33,753 nucleotides of DNA from Burkholderiales bacterium. GTDB lineage: Bacteria; Pseudomonadota; Gammaproteobacteria; Burkholderiales; JAEUOS01. Under the pieces are notes generated by a model. That model saw nothing but the letters and a program-made list of their open reading frames with translations. It had not been told where the DNA came from and did no database searches. The translations under genes were made by a program, and so were the position numbers. The stretch is from NCBI GenBank assembly GCA_947473125.1, contig CANJDH010000051.1, forward strand, positions 1-33,753. The letters run 5' to 3'. Shown here piece after piece: positions 16,065 to 24,046 of the stretch (positions within the stretch are counted from its first letter, which is position 1; each line of letters starts with the position of its first letter).

Positions 16065-16080
16065 GCGCGCCAGGCGCTCA
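16062..16080. terminator. Inverted repeat shared by the convergent stops of rsmA and gloA
   Basis: TGAGCGC (16062-16068) and GCGCTCA (16074-16080) are a perfect 7-bp inverted repeat with a five-base loop. The rsmA TGA is the first three bases and the gloA TGA (minus strand) is the last three, so one hairpin carries both stops. No U-tract is seen. A bidirectional terminator is the likely role. Confidence 0.5.
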
Positions 16081-16464
16081 AGCGCTTTCGATCAACTCGA
16101 TCTTGTAGCCATCAGGATCGGTGACGAACGCAATCACGGTGGTGCCGCCTTTGACCGGGCCGGCCTCGCGCGTGACGTTGCCGCCCGCGGCCTTCACCTG
16201 CGCACAGGTCTTGTAGGCATCATCAACGCCGACGGCAATGTGGCCGAAGGCCGACCCGAGGTCGTATTTGTCGACGCCGTAGTTATAGGTCAGCTCGATC
16301 ACCGAGGTGTTGTCTTCGGTGTCGTAGCCGACAAACGCGAGCGAATATTTCTGGTCGGGGCGATCGGTCTGGCGCAGCAGCTTCATGCCCATGACCTTGG
16401 TGTAGAAATCGATCGAGCGCTGCAGCTCGCCGACGCGCAGCATGGTGTGGAGCATTCGTGGCAT
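16078..16464 (-). CDS. gloA: Lactoylglutathione lyase (glyoxalase I)
   Basis: A 128-residue enzyme that isomerises the methylglyoxal-glutathione hemithioacetal to S-lactoylglutathione in the cytosol. The compact two-module glyoxalase fold is complete, with the expected metal ligands: His in MLHTMLRVG, Glu in [10 protein letters not shown], His in FGHIAVGV and Glu in YKIELIE. Family-typical stretches include [16 protein letters not shown] and [13 protein letters not shown]. The short length and the gap between modules suggest the Ni-type bacterial form. It is the last gene of the operon that starts at ilvE, 18 bases after the metallopeptidase gene. Confidence 0.96.
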   Translation of the reverse strand: MPRMLHTMLRVGELQRSIDFYTKVMGMKLLRQTDRPDQKYSLAFVGYDTEDNTSVIELTYNYGVDKYDLGSAFGHIAVGVDDAYKTCAQVKAAGGNVTREAGPVKGGTTVIAFVTDPDGYKIELIESA

Positions 16465-16482
16465 GGTGATTCCCCTGTGCGA

Positions 16483-17313
16483 TTAGATGTTGGGCAGTTC
16501 AAGTGTGCGCCGCCTGATCTCATCGCGCGCATCGGCATAGTCAGGATACAGCTTTGCCACCGCGCTCCAAAAACGCGGGCCGTGGTGCATGTGCTTGATG
16601 TGGGCGATCTCGTGGGCGACGACATAATCGATCAGGCGGCCCTCGAAGTGGATCATGCGCCAGTTGAGCGAGACCCGGTGCGCGCCATCACGATCGCGCG
16701 CGCACGAACCCCAGCGCGTGACGGCCTGCGAAATACGCAGGGTCGGTGTATCGACGCCATAGCGAAGTGCGTAATGCCCGAGGCGCCCGGCAAACCAGGC
16801 GCGCGCCTCGGCCTTGAGGGCATCGCGCAGCCTGGCGCGCACCACGGCTTCGTCATCGGGCTTGGGCACCGTCAGGATCAAGGCATCGTCAAATTTCGCA
16901 AGCCCCGCCCTGCCTTGTGCAATGCGCAACGGCCGAACGCTGCCGAGCAAGGCGATCGGATCGCCGGGAGCCCAGGCGCGTGCCGCCTGGTATTCGGGAC
17001 GCTGCCATTCGCGCAGCTTGGCCAGGATCCACGCCGTGTTCGACAGAATCAGCCGGTCGATCTCGGCCTGCCGCGCCTTGAGGGGCGCCGCCACGCGCAA
17101 GCCGCGCGTATCAATCTGCAAGCCGAGGCTGCGCCGTCGCGCCGAACGCCGCACCACATAGCGAATCTCCTGCCCGCCGCACGCTATGGTGCGCGGCTCT
17201 TCCGGAATGCTTCCCGACGGCCGTTGACTCGAGCCGCTCCTGGCCCCATTGCCTTTGTCAGGGGCCGGCTTGGTCCAGAAAAAGGGCAATTCAAGCTGGG
17301 GCAGGCCAAACAT
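16483..17313 (-). CDS. YgjP/DUF45-family zinc metallopeptidase
   Basis: A 276-residue protein with no signal peptide. The N-terminal 45 residues are low-complexity and poorly conserved in style; the conserved part begins near IRYVVRRSARRRSLGLQID. Near the C-terminus are the RWGSC motif (residues 200-204), then the zinc site HEIAH (234-238) with third ligand H244 in HHGPRFW, the arrangement of the YgjP-like family (also called DUF45, related to SprT/M48 gluzincins). Physiological substrates are not established; it is presumed cytosolic. It lies 21 bases after plsC and 18 before gloA in the same operon. Confidence 0.92.
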   Translation of the reverse strand: MFGLPQLELPFFWTKPAPDKGNGARSGSSQRPSGSIPEEPRTIACGGQEIRYVVRRSARRRSLGLQIDTRGLRVAAPLKARQAEIDRLILSNTAWILAKLREWQRPEYQAARAWAPGDPIALLGSVRPLRIAQGRAGLAKFDDALILTVPKPDDEAVVRARLRDALKAEARAWFAGRLGHYALRYGVDTPTLRISQAVTRWGSCARDRDGAHRVSLNWRMIHFEGRLIDYVVAHEIAHIKHMHHGPRFWSAVAKLYPDYADARDEIRRRTLELPNI

Positions 17314-17334
17314 GGCGTCAGGCCGGGTGGCGCA

Positions 17335-18081
17335 TCATGCCGCCGCCGCACCGGCGTACTGGTGCCCAAAGCTGGCGCGCATCTCGGCTTCGATCCAGGC
17401 TTCGACCTTGGCCATCTGCTGCTCGGCGTTCATCTCGCCCGGGTGGATCGGCGCGCCGATGACGACCGTCACGGTGCCGGGCTTCTTGATCCACTTGCCG
17501 CGCGGCCAGAAATCGCCGGCGTTGTGGGCGATCGGCACCACCGGCACGCGCGTCGCGATTGAAAGATAAGTGCCGCCGATCTTGTAGCGCTTCTTCTGGC
17601 CCGGGTCGACGCGCGTGCCTTCCGGGAACATCACCATGTTCCAGCCTTCGTGCAGCTTTTTGCCGCCGACCCGCGCCACCTGATCGAGCGCTTCCTTGCC
17701 ACGGGCGCGGTCGATCGGGATCATGTCGCACAACGCGATGCCCCAGCCGAAAAACGGCACCCAGTGCAGCTCGCGCTTGTACACGTAGCACATGTACTTG
17801 AACAGGGTGCGGAACAGGAGAGTCTCGTAGCGCGACTGGTGCTTGGCGAGAAAGATCACCCCGCCCTCCTTGGCGCGGTCCGGCACGTTCTCGAGGCCGA
17901 TCACGCGGTAGTCGATGCCGACGATGTGCTTCGCGCCCCACACCGCGATGGTGGTCCAGAAGGTAATCAGGTGGTAGCGGCGCGGCATCGGCAGTGGAAA
18001 CGCCAGGCACGACATCATCCCCCACGGCGCCACCGTGATGAACAGGAACAACAAGAACACAACAGAGCGCAGCAGCAGCAT
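17335..18081 (-). CDS. plsC: 1-acyl-sn-glycerol-3-phosphate acyltransferase (PlsC family)
   Basis: A 248-residue inner-membrane enzyme that transfers an acyl chain to lysophosphatidic acid to make phosphatidic acid. An N-terminal hydrophobic segment (about residues 3-30) is followed by the acyltransferase motifs: HQSRYE at 81-86, corresponding to HX4D with Glu in place of Asp as in the HQSxxET subgroup, a region around PIDRARGKEAL, and FPEGTR at 152-157. In this operon it follows gmhB by ten bases, a grouping common in betaproteobacteria and consistent with envelope lipid supply. The subgroup could also include lyso-ornithine or other acyltransferases, but PlsC is the best call. Confidence 0.9.
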   Translation of the reverse strand: MLLLRSVVFLLFLFITVAPWGMMSCLAFPLPMPRRYHLITFWTTIAVWGAKHIVGIDYRVIGLENVPDRAKEGGVIFLAKHQSRYETLLFRTLFKYMCYVYKRELHWVPFFGWGIALCDMIPIDRARGKEALDQVARVGGKKLHEGWNMVMFPEGTRVDPGQKKRYKIGGTYLSIATRVPVVPIAHNAGDFWPRGKWIKKPGTVTVVIGAPIHPGEMNAEQQMAKVEAWIEAEMRASFGHQYAGAAAA

Positions 18082-18091
18082 CAGGAGAACG

Positions 18092-18640
18092 TTATGCGCA
18101 GTAGTGCGCGGCTACGGCAGCGAGGTCGTCGAACACCCGCGTGCCGGCCGGCAGGTTGCCGGCAGCCAGGGTCTTCATGCCCTTGCCGGTCTTGACCAGC
18201 ACCAGTTCGCAGCCGGCCTCGGCACCGGCCTGCATGTCGCGGATCGCATCACCGACGCAAGGCACGCCCTTGAGGCTGCGGTTGAAGCGCCGCGCAATCT
18301 CCTGCAGCATGCCGGCCTTGGGCTTGCGGCAGGTGCAATGGTCGTCGTCCTTGTGCGGGCAGTAAAACACCGCATCGATGCGCCCGCCCGCCTGCGCCAC
18401 CACCTTGTGCATCTTTTCATGCATCAGGTTGAGCGTTGCCATGTCGAACAGGCCGCGCCCGACACCGCTCTGGTTGGTTGCCACCACTACCCGGTAACCG
18501 GCATGGTTGAGCCGCGCGATCGCTTCCGCCGAACCCTTGAGCGGGCGCCATTCGGCAACGCTCTTGATGTAGAGGTCGGAATCCTCGTTGATGACGCCGT
18601 CGCGGTCGAGAATGATCAGTTTCAACGAGGATTCCGGCAT
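18092..18640 (-). CDS. gmhB: D-glycero-beta-D-manno-heptose 1,7-bisphosphate 7-phosphatase
   Basis: A 182-residue HAD-superfamily phosphatase that removes the 7-phosphate in ADP-heptose synthesis for the lipopolysaccharide core. The HAD nucleophile and acid/base are D12 and D14 in LDRDGVINED. Motif II is VVVATNQSGVGRG, and motif III/IV lies around RKPKAGM and CVGDAIRDMQAG. The GmhB-specific structural zinc site is visible as C94-x-H96 and C102-x-C104. Length is normal. It lies between the CHCC zinc-finger gene (13 bases upstream) and plsC. Confidence 0.95.
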   Translation of the reverse strand: MPESSLKLIILDRDGVINEDSDLYIKSVAEWRPLKGSAEAIARLNHAGYRVVVATNQSGVGRGLFDMATLNLMHEKMHKVVAQAGGRIDAVFYCPHKDDDHCTCRKPKAGMLQEIARRFNRSLKGVPCVGDAIRDMQAGAEAGCELVLVKTGKGMKTLAAGNLPAGTRVFDDLAAVAAHYCA

Positions 18641-18653
18641 GCCTTAGTCAGCC

Positions 18654-18860
18654 CTAGTGCCCGTGCTGCGCTGCACCGCCCTTGAGCCGGTAGATCGTGC
18701 TGCAGTAGGGGCAGGCTGCCTCGCCGGTGGTCGCGACATCGAGGAACACCTTGGGGTGCTGGTTCCACAAGGCCATGGTCTTGTTCGGGCAAAACGCCGG
18801 CAGGTCCTGCGCGTCGAGCATGACAACGGGCATTTCCTGGGTGGCCGATCCGGTGCTCAT
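18654..18860 (-). CDS. Small CHCC-type zinc-finger protein (NDUFS6-like domain)
   Basis: A 68-residue protein with the zf-CHCC pattern: C24 in PAFCPNK, H35 in WNQHPKVFLDV, and C50-x2-C53 in ACPYCSTIYRL. The domain also occurs in mitochondrial complex I subunit NDUFS6; in betaproteobacteria this free-standing gene is typically beside ilvE, as here. Its biochemical role is not known. It starts nine bases after the ilvE stop and ends 13 before gmhB, so it belongs to the same transcript. Confidence 0.9.
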   Translation of the reverse strand: MSTGSATQEMPVVMLDAQDLPAFCPNKTMALWNQHPKVFLDVATTGEAACPYCSTIYRLKGGAAQHGH

Positions 18861-18869
18861 GTCGGGCTC

Positions 18870-19859
18870 CTACTTTTTGGCTTTGGCTTTTTTGGCCGGC
18901 GCCGCCTTGGGCTTGGCCGATGGCTTGCCGGTCAATTTGCCGACCGGGGTCAGCCACTTCGCGTATTTTTTGCTCTTGCCGGCAACCACGTCGAAAAAAG
19001 CCTTCTGGATCTTCGCGGTAATCGGGCCGCGGCGCCCGGCGCCAATGTTGCGGCCGTCGAGCTCGCGGATCGGTGTGACTTCGGCAGCGGTGCCGGTGAA
19101 GAAGGCCTCGTCGGCGATGTAGATGTCGTCGCGCGTCATGCGCCGTGCGTGCACCTTGAGGCCGAGGTCGCGGGCCAGCTCGATCACCGAGGCACGCGTG
19201 ATGCCGATCAGGGCCGAGCCCATTTCCGGCTCGATCAGGGCGCCGTCCTTGACGATGAACAGGTTCTCGCCCGCGCCTTCGGCGACAAAGCCGTCGACGT
19301 CGAGCAGCAGCGCCTCGTCGTAGCCGTGCATCACCGCTTCGCGATTGGCGAGGATCGAGTTGGCATAGGTACCGGAGAATTTGGCGCGCGCCATGTTGAC
19401 GTTGACATGGTGCCGCGTGTAGCTGGAAGTCTTGACGCGAATCCCTTTTTCGAGGCCGTCTTCGCCGAGGTACGCACCCCAAGGCCAGGCAGCGATCGCC
19501 ACATGCACCTTGGCACCGACCGGCGAGACGCCCATTTTCTCGGAGCCGTAAAACGCGATCGGCCGCAGGTAGCAGGACTCGAGCTTGTTGGCGCGCACCA
19601 CTTCCTTTTGCGCTTCCATCAATTCTTCCTTGCCGTAGGGCAGGTCCATCATGTAGATCTTGGACGAATTGAGCCAGCGCTGGGTGTGGTCGGCGAGCCG
19701 GAAAATTTGCGTCCCCGAGGTGGTGTTGTAGGCGCGCACACCCTCAAACGTGGCCAGGCCATAGTGCAGGGAATGGGTCAGCACATGGGTGGTGGCTTCG
19801 CGCCAGGGCACGAGCTTGCCGTCGAACCAGATAAAACCATCGCGGTCGGCCATCGACAT
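18870..19859 (-). CDS. ilvE: Branched-chain amino acid aminotransferase
   Basis: A PLP enzyme (fold type IV) that makes the final transamination of Leu, Ile and Val with glutamate. I choose the ATG at 19859 (MSMADRDGFIWFDG) because GGAGAG lies six bases upstream; an ATG at 19883 lacks a site. Length is 329 residues. Landmarks: THVLTHSLHYGLATFEGVRAY, the Schiff-base Lys probably in ARAKFSGTYANSIL, and VDGFVAEGAGENLFIVKDG. The C-terminus carries an extra tail of about 22 residues made almost only of Lys, Ala and Pro (from KPSAKPKAAPAKK), absent from typical IlvE. It is the first gene of the six-gene operon ending at gloA. A TAAAAT at 19907-19902 on the minus strand is a possible -10. Confidence 0.95.
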   Translation of the reverse strand: MSMADRDGFIWFDGKLVPWREATTHVLTHSLHYGLATFEGVRAYNTTSGTQIFRLADHTQRWLNSSKIYMMDLPYGKEELMEAQKEVVRANKLESCYLRPIAFYGSEKMGVSPVGAKVHVAIAAWPWGAYLGEDGLEKGIRVKTSSYTRHHVNVNMARAKFSGTYANSILANREAVMHGYDEALLLDVDGFVAEGAGENLFIVKDGALIEPEMGSALIGITRASVIELARDLGLKVHARRMTRDDIYIADEAFFTGTAAEVTPIRELDGRNIGAGRRGPITAKIQKAFFDVVAGKSKKYAKWLTPVGKLTGKPSAKPKAAPAKKAKAKK

Positions 19860-19972
19860 CTTGATCTCTCCGAGTGAATGCATTGATCTATTGAAGGTGC
19901 AATTTTAGCGCGGATTGCGCGCAGCGACGCTCTACAATCGGGGCAACCCCTGCTTCGACGCAACCCGACCCC

Positions 19973-20767
19973 ATGTTTGAAGCCTGCCCGAAGTGCGGCC
20001 ACGCGCCGCTGCCGGAAAAACAGGAATTCCCGGCCGCATGCCCGGCCTGCAGCCTGGTGCTGGCGAAGTTCAAGGCTGTCGCCGCGCGCAAAGACCTCGA
20101 GATTACCCAGCAATTGGCCGACGATGCGCCAGCCGCCGCCACTGTGGCTGGCCGGGTCACCGGCATGCTGTCGCATGTGCCGCCACGCGTGGCGCGCCTC
20201 AACTGGCAGGGACGCATTGCACTGCTGGTGCTGTTCTCGCTCTGGAGCATCTGGATCTTCAAGGACTACAGCATCATCGAGGGCCACCCCGGCAGCCGCT
20301 TCCTGCACCTCGTGCTCACACCCTTTCATGAAGCCGGGCACTACGCGATCTTCCGCTGGTTCGGGCAATTCATCATGATCCTCGGCGGCACGCTCGGCCA
20401 GCACCTGATGCCAATCGTGCTCGGCGGCGCACTGTTGTTCAAACGCCGCGACCCGTTCGGTGCGGCACTGTTCTTCTGGCTGCTCGGCTTTTCGGTGGCC
20501 GACATGGGCATCTACATGTACGACGCCTTCGACCCGCAGTTGATGCTGCTCGACGGCCGCACCGGCGCCGACAGCGACGGACACGATTGGCAGAATATCT
20601 TCGGCGACCTGGGCCTGCTCAAGCGTGCGCACGCCATCGGCATCTGTTCGGGCTGGCTGGGTCGCGCCCTGATGCTTGTGGGCCTAGCCTGGGCTGGATG
20701 GATGCTATGGCTGCAACACGCCCGCCTCTCCGATTCTTTGTTCGCTGAAGACAACGATGGGCAGTAG
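19973..20767 (+). CDS. Zinc-ribbon membrane protein with HEAGH (possible M50-like metalloprotease)
   Basis: A 264-residue protein I cannot assign to a named family. Residues 5-26 form a rubredoxin-like zinc ribbon (C5PKC8 and C23PAC26). A linker follows, then about five hydrophobic segments starting at residue 81. HEAGH (119-123) lies within a hydrophobic stretch (LTPFHEAGHYAIFRWFG), the geometry of membrane-embedded site-2-type proteases; H204/D205 in GHDWQNIF or D177 could supply a third ligand, but no NPDG-type motif is present. A candidate -10 TACAAT lies at 19933-19938; no ribosome-binding site is obvious before the ATG. The stop overlaps the next gene's start by 11 bases, so the two products probably act together. 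Confidence 0.8.
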   Translation: MFEACPKCGHAPLPEKQEFPAACPACSLVLAKFKAVAARKDLEITQQLADDAPAAATVAGRVTGMLSHVPPRVARLNWQGRIALLVLFSLWSIWIFKDYSIIEGHPGSRFLHLVLTPFHEAGHYAIFRWFGQFIMILGGTLGQHLMPIVLGGALLFKRRDPFGAALFFWLLGFSVADMGIYMYDAFDPQLMLLDGRTGADSDGHDWQNIFGDLGLLKRAHAIGICSGWLGRALMLVGLAWAGWMLWLQHARLSDSLFAEDNDGQ

Positions 20768-21713
20768 CCGCACTGCATGGCTGCTGGCCAGCGCATTGCT
20801 CGGTGCGCAAGGTGTCGGGGCGCACGCCCAAGGCGCTGCGCGCTGGTGGCCCGGGTTCATCGATACCCGCGGCAAGGCCTTCCTGGAATTGCCAGATGAC
20901 GCCAGACTTTGCGCACTGGCGCGCGACGCCGTACGCAAAGCCGCAGTTGCATCCGGCCGCGTCGTGGTGCTTCCGCACAAGGCCGAGGCCCTGGTGCCTG
21001 CCGGCGCGCGGCTGGTATTTGGCGTGGTCGATGCGGCCAACAGCGCCTCGGAGCGGGTCTTCACCCGCATCGTCACGATTGCGCGCGGCAGCGACAAGGG
21101 TGCGTGCGCCTATCTTGCCGAAGCCGGCGCCGAGGCCGCCGGTGCGGCTATTGAAGAAGACCGCAGCGCGATCGGCGTTTACCCGCCGCGCCGCGTGTCG
21201 GTCAAAACGCCCGATGAAAGCTGGAGAAGCTACGGACTGGCCAATACCGGCGGCACCGCGACCGATGCGCGCTTTGCACCGCCCGGGGACGCGCCTGCTG
21301 TATGGCGCGCGCGCATCGTGCCCTTGCTCGGGGAACCGGCGGAACTGTTCGGCCATGCATTTCACGCAGTGCTCGCGCCGGGCCGACCCCCGACCGCGCT
21401 GGCTCTGATCGGCGCCATCGCCAACAGTGCGGCGCCGGGCCCGACTTACAATACCGTCAACCTGATCGTAGCCGCGACGGCCGAAGGTGTGGCGGCAGGA
21501 ACGTTGTATCAGTCCGGCCCATCGGGCGGCATCGAGCGCAACCGCAGCGGCAGTTTTGCCGCGCAAGTGATGCTGGTCGCCGACCTCGACGGCGACGGCG
21601 TCGATGAAGTGATACTGTCTGCGCGCTATTACGCCGGCGGCAACCTGAAAGTGCTCAAATTCGCCAACGGCAAATTCACCGAAGTGCGCCAGACCGCGTA
21701 TGAAGGCGAATGA
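20757..21713 (+). CDS. Secreted protein of unknown function with a VCBS/FG-GAP-like C-terminal motif
   Basis: A 318-residue protein with a signal peptide ending near GAHAQ (about residue 25). The mature part has no family I can name; a region rich in Ala/Gly with two conserved-looking Trp (ARWWPGFIDTRGKAFLELP) opens it. Near the C-terminus ADLDGDGVDEVILSARYYAG is a calcium-binding-type loop as in FG-GAP/VCBS repeats, followed by GGNLKVLKFANGKF. Such motifs occur in surface or periplasmic beta-propeller proteins, but here only one repeat is clear. The ATG lies within the last codons of the HEAGH membrane protein gene, suggesting translational coupling and a shared envelope role. Confidence 0.72.
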   Translation: MGSSRTAWLLASALLGAQGVGAHAQGAARWWPGFIDTRGKAFLELPDDARLCALARDAVRKAAVASGRVVVLPHKAEALVPAGARLVFGVVDAANSASERVFTRIVTIARGSDKGACAYLAEAGAEAAGAAIEEDRSAIGVYPPRRVSVKTPDESWRSYGLANTGGTATDARFAPPGDAPAVWRARIVPLLGEPAELFGHAFHAVLAPGRPPTALALIGAIANSAAPGPTYNTVNLIVAATAEGVAAGTLYQSGPSGGIERNRSGSFAAQVMLVADLDGDGVDEVILSARYYAGGNLKVLKFANGKFTEVRQTAYEGE

Positions 21714-21777
21714 GGCGCCCCTCCAAGACTCGTTCCCACCAAGGCTTTCCAGCCAATTTCACCCGAAAGAACTCACC

Positions 21778-22980
21778 GTGACCGACGCAGTGCAGCAAGC
21801 CGACGACCCCAAACGCAACATCTTCCTGCTGGTCGCGTGCCAGGCGCTGCTGTTCACCAACAACGTCTCGATGATCGCGATCAACGGCCTCGCGGGCCTG
21901 GCGCTGGCGCCGAATGCGGCGATGGCCACCGTGCCGGTGACCTCCTACGTGATCGGCTCGGCGCTCGCCTCGGCGCCGATCGCCAAGATGATGCGGCGCT
22001 ACGGGCGCCGTGTCGGCTTTTCGGTCGGCACCCTGTTCGGCATGCTCGGCGTGCTGGTGGCGGCGCTTGGCGCGTACCACAAGATGTTCTATCTTTTGTG
22101 CCTGGGCACGATGCTGGTCGGGGTCTATAACGCCTGCGGCCAGTTGTACCGCTTCGCCGCGACCGAGGTGTCGCCGCCACAGTGGAAGGAGCGCGCGATT
22201 TCCTGGGTGCTCGCCGGCGGCGTGATCGGCGGCGTGATCGGCCCCAATCTCACCAAATATTCGATCGACGCGCTGTCCGTCAGCTTCGCCGGCACCTACG
22301 CGTCGCTGGTGGTGTTTGCGGTGCTGTCGCTGATCGTGATCCAGTTCGTGCGCTTTCCGGCGCCGACCGTGTCCGAGCAAAAGGGCAGCGGCCGCCCGTT
22401 GCGCGAAATCATGGCGCAGCCGGTGTTCATCGTCGCGGCGCTCGGTGCAGTAGTCGGCTACGGCGTGATGAACCTGTTGATGACGGCAACGCCGATCGCA
22501 ATGGTGAAAATTTGCCAGCATCCGTTTTCCGCCGCGGCGCTGGTGCTCGAATGGCATGTGATCGGCATGTTCGCACCGTCGTTTTTCACCGGCCACCTGA
22601 TCCGGCGCTTCGGTGTGCTCACCATCATGTTCGTAGGCAGCGTGCTGATGTTCGTGTGCGTCGGCGTGGCCTTGGCCGGTGTCGACATCATGAATTTCCT
22701 GATCGCCCTGTTCACGCTCGGCGTCGGCTGGAACTTCCTGTTCATCGGCGGCACCACCCTGCTCACCGAAACCTACCGCCCGGAAGAAAAGAACAAGGCC
22801 CAGGGCGCCAACGACTTCCTGATTTTCATGACGATGGCGCTGTCCTCGTTTTCGTCCGGCGCGCTGGTCACCACGCGCGGCTGGGAGCTGCTCAACTACG
22901 GCTCGCTGCCGTTCCTGGTGCTGGTGGCCTGTGCGATCCTGTGGCTCGCCGCGCGGCGCCGGCGGCCCGCGGCGGCGTGA
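21778..22980 (+). CDS. Major facilitator superfamily transporter
   Basis: An inner-membrane protein of 400 residues with twelve hydrophobic segments. I choose the GTG at 21778 (VTDAVQQADDPKRN), which has AAAGAA a short distance upstream; an in-frame ATG at 21700 lies inside the previous gene. The loop between helices 2 and 3 has the MFS-type basic motif (KMMRRYGRRVGF), and the central loop separates two six-helix halves. Substrate cannot be told from the sequence. Its stop TGA overlaps the azlC GTG start, so it is probably co-transcribed with the AzlCD branched-chain amino acid exporter, perhaps as a second exporter. Confidence 0.88.
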   Translation: MTDAVQQADDPKRNIFLLVACQALLFTNNVSMIAINGLAGLALAPNAAMATVPVTSYVIGSALASAPIAKMMRRYGRRVGFSVGTLFGMLGVLVAALGAYHKMFYLLCLGTMLVGVYNACGQLYRFAATEVSPPQWKERAISWVLAGGVIGGVIGPNLTKYSIDALSVSFAGTYASLVVFAVLSLIVIQFVRFPAPTVSEQKGSGRPLREIMAQPVFIVAALGAVVGYGVMNLLMTATPIAMVKICQHPFSAAALVLEWHVIGMFAPSFFTGHLIRRFGVLTIMFVGSVLMFVCVGVALAGVDIMNFLIALFTLGVGWNFLFIGGTTLLTETYRPEEKNKAQGANDFLIFMTMALSSFSSGALVTTRGWELLNYGSLPFLVLVACAILWLAARRRRPAAA

Positions 22981-23696
22981 CCGTCAGGGAGGACAACGAA
23001 ACCGACACCCCGCGCAGCGCGCTGCTCGCGGGAGCCCGGTCGGTAGCGCCGTTTCTGGCCGGCACCATCCCCTTCGGCATGGTCACTGGCATTGCCACCA
23101 AGGCCGCCGGCCTGTCGGCCGAAGCGGCGATTGCCATGACGCTCATGGTGTTTGCCGGCACCGCGCAAATATCGGCGCTGCCGCTGCTCACGGCGGGTGC
23201 GCCGGTGCTGGTAATCCTGCTCACCGCGTTCATCGTCAATCTGCGCTTCGTGATCTACAGCGCCACCGTGGCCCCTTACTTCAAGCACCTGCCGTTTCGT
23301 TGGCGCCTGCTGCTAGGCTACTTTGTCACCGACACCGGCTTTGCCATGTTCATGCGCCGCATCCAGGACAAGCCCGATTGGGCGTTGCGCCACTGGTTCT
23401 TTCTGGGCGGCGGCATGATCCTCGCAGTCGTGTGGTGCCTGTCGGCCGTATTGGGCGTGCTGGCCGGCACCCAGGTGCCGCCGGCCTGGCGCCTGGAGTT
23501 TGCTGCCACCCTGGGCATCCTCGCGCTGGTGGCGCCGGTGGTGCGTTCGCGCGGCGAGTTCGCCGCGGCACTGGTCGGCGGCGGCGTGGCGCTGGCTGCC
23601 TCGCCCATGCCGATGAAGCTGGGCCTGGTGCTGGGCGCGGTGGCCGGGATTGTCAGCGGCGCACTGGTTGACCATTTCGCGAAGAGGCATGCATGA
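22977..23696 (+). CDS. azlC: AzlC family branched-chain amino acid export permease, large subunit
   Basis: A 239-residue membrane protein of the AzlC/YgaZ family. The GTG at 22977 overlaps the MFS stop (GTGA) and gives VTVREDNETD before the conserved ARSVAPFLAGTIPFGMVTG. Other landmarks are AMTLMVFAGTAQISALPLL and TAFIVNLRFVIYSATVAPYF, both typical. The large subunit works with the small AzlD subunit to export branched-chain amino acids or analogues. Frames extending upstream of 22977 run through the MFS gene and are shadows. The stop overlaps azlD by four bases. Confidence 0.93.
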   Translation: MTVREDNETDTPRSALLAGARSVAPFLAGTIPFGMVTGIATKAAGLSAEAAIAMTLMVFAGTAQISALPLLTAGAPVLVILLTAFIVNLRFVIYSATVAPYFKHLPFRWRLLLGYFVTDTGFAMFMRRIQDKPDWALRHWFFLGGGMILAVVWCLSAVLGVLAGTQVPPAWRLEFAATLGILALVAPVVRSRGEFAAALVGGGVALAASPMPMKLGLVLGAVAGIVSGALVDHFAKRHA

Positions 23697-24025
23697 GCAT
23701 CGGCGGTTGGTACCTGTGGCTGGTGGTGGCCGGGATGGCGCTGGTGACCATCGTCAACCGCGCCACGCTGATCGTCTTCGCGGGGCGCTTCAACCTGCCA
23801 CCGATCGTGCAGAACTCGCTGCGCTACGCGCCCGCGGCAGCGCTCGCCGCGATCGCCGTACCCGAACTGTTCATCACCAACGGTGCCATCGATGTGTCGA
23901 TCCACAACGCCAAACTGATTGCCGGCATGGTCAGTTTCGGGGTCGCCCTGGTGTGGCGCAGCACCATCCTGGCGATTGTCGGCGGCATGCTGGTGCTGCA
24001 CGCGCTGGAGTGGCTGCTGAAATAG
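23693..24025 (+). CDS. azlD: AzlD family branched-chain amino acid export permease, small subunit
   Basis: A 110-residue, highly hydrophobic partner of AzlC with three to four membrane segments. Typical elements are VVAGMALVTIVNRATLIVFA near the start, FNLPPIVQNSLRYAPAAALA in the middle and the C-terminal pair of helices ending HALEWLLK. The ATG overlaps the azlC TGA (ATGA), the normal arrangement for the pair. It ends at the TAG in a hairpin shared with the convergent cupin gene. Confidence 0.93.
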   Translation: MSIGGWYLWLVVAGMALVTIVNRATLIVFAGRFNLPPIVQNSLRYAPAAALAAIAVPELFITNGAIDVSIHNAKLIAGMVSFGVALVWRSTILAIVGGMLVLHALEWLLK

Positions 24026-24046
24026 CGCCTCTCCAAGGTGGCGCTA
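24023..24046. terminator. Inverted repeat shared by the convergent stops of azlD and the cupin gene
   Basis: TAGCGCC (24023-24029) and GGCGCTA (24040-24046) are a perfect 7-bp inverted repeat with a ten-base loop. The azlD TAG is the first three bases and the cupin TAG on the minus strand is the last three. No U-tract follows. A bidirectional terminator is the simplest reading. Confidence 0.5.

Noticed and set aside
22182-22976. Upstream extension of the AzlC frame through the MFS gene
   Set aside because: The extension is Arg/Ala/Gly shadow sequence; AzlC homology begins just after the GTG at 22977.
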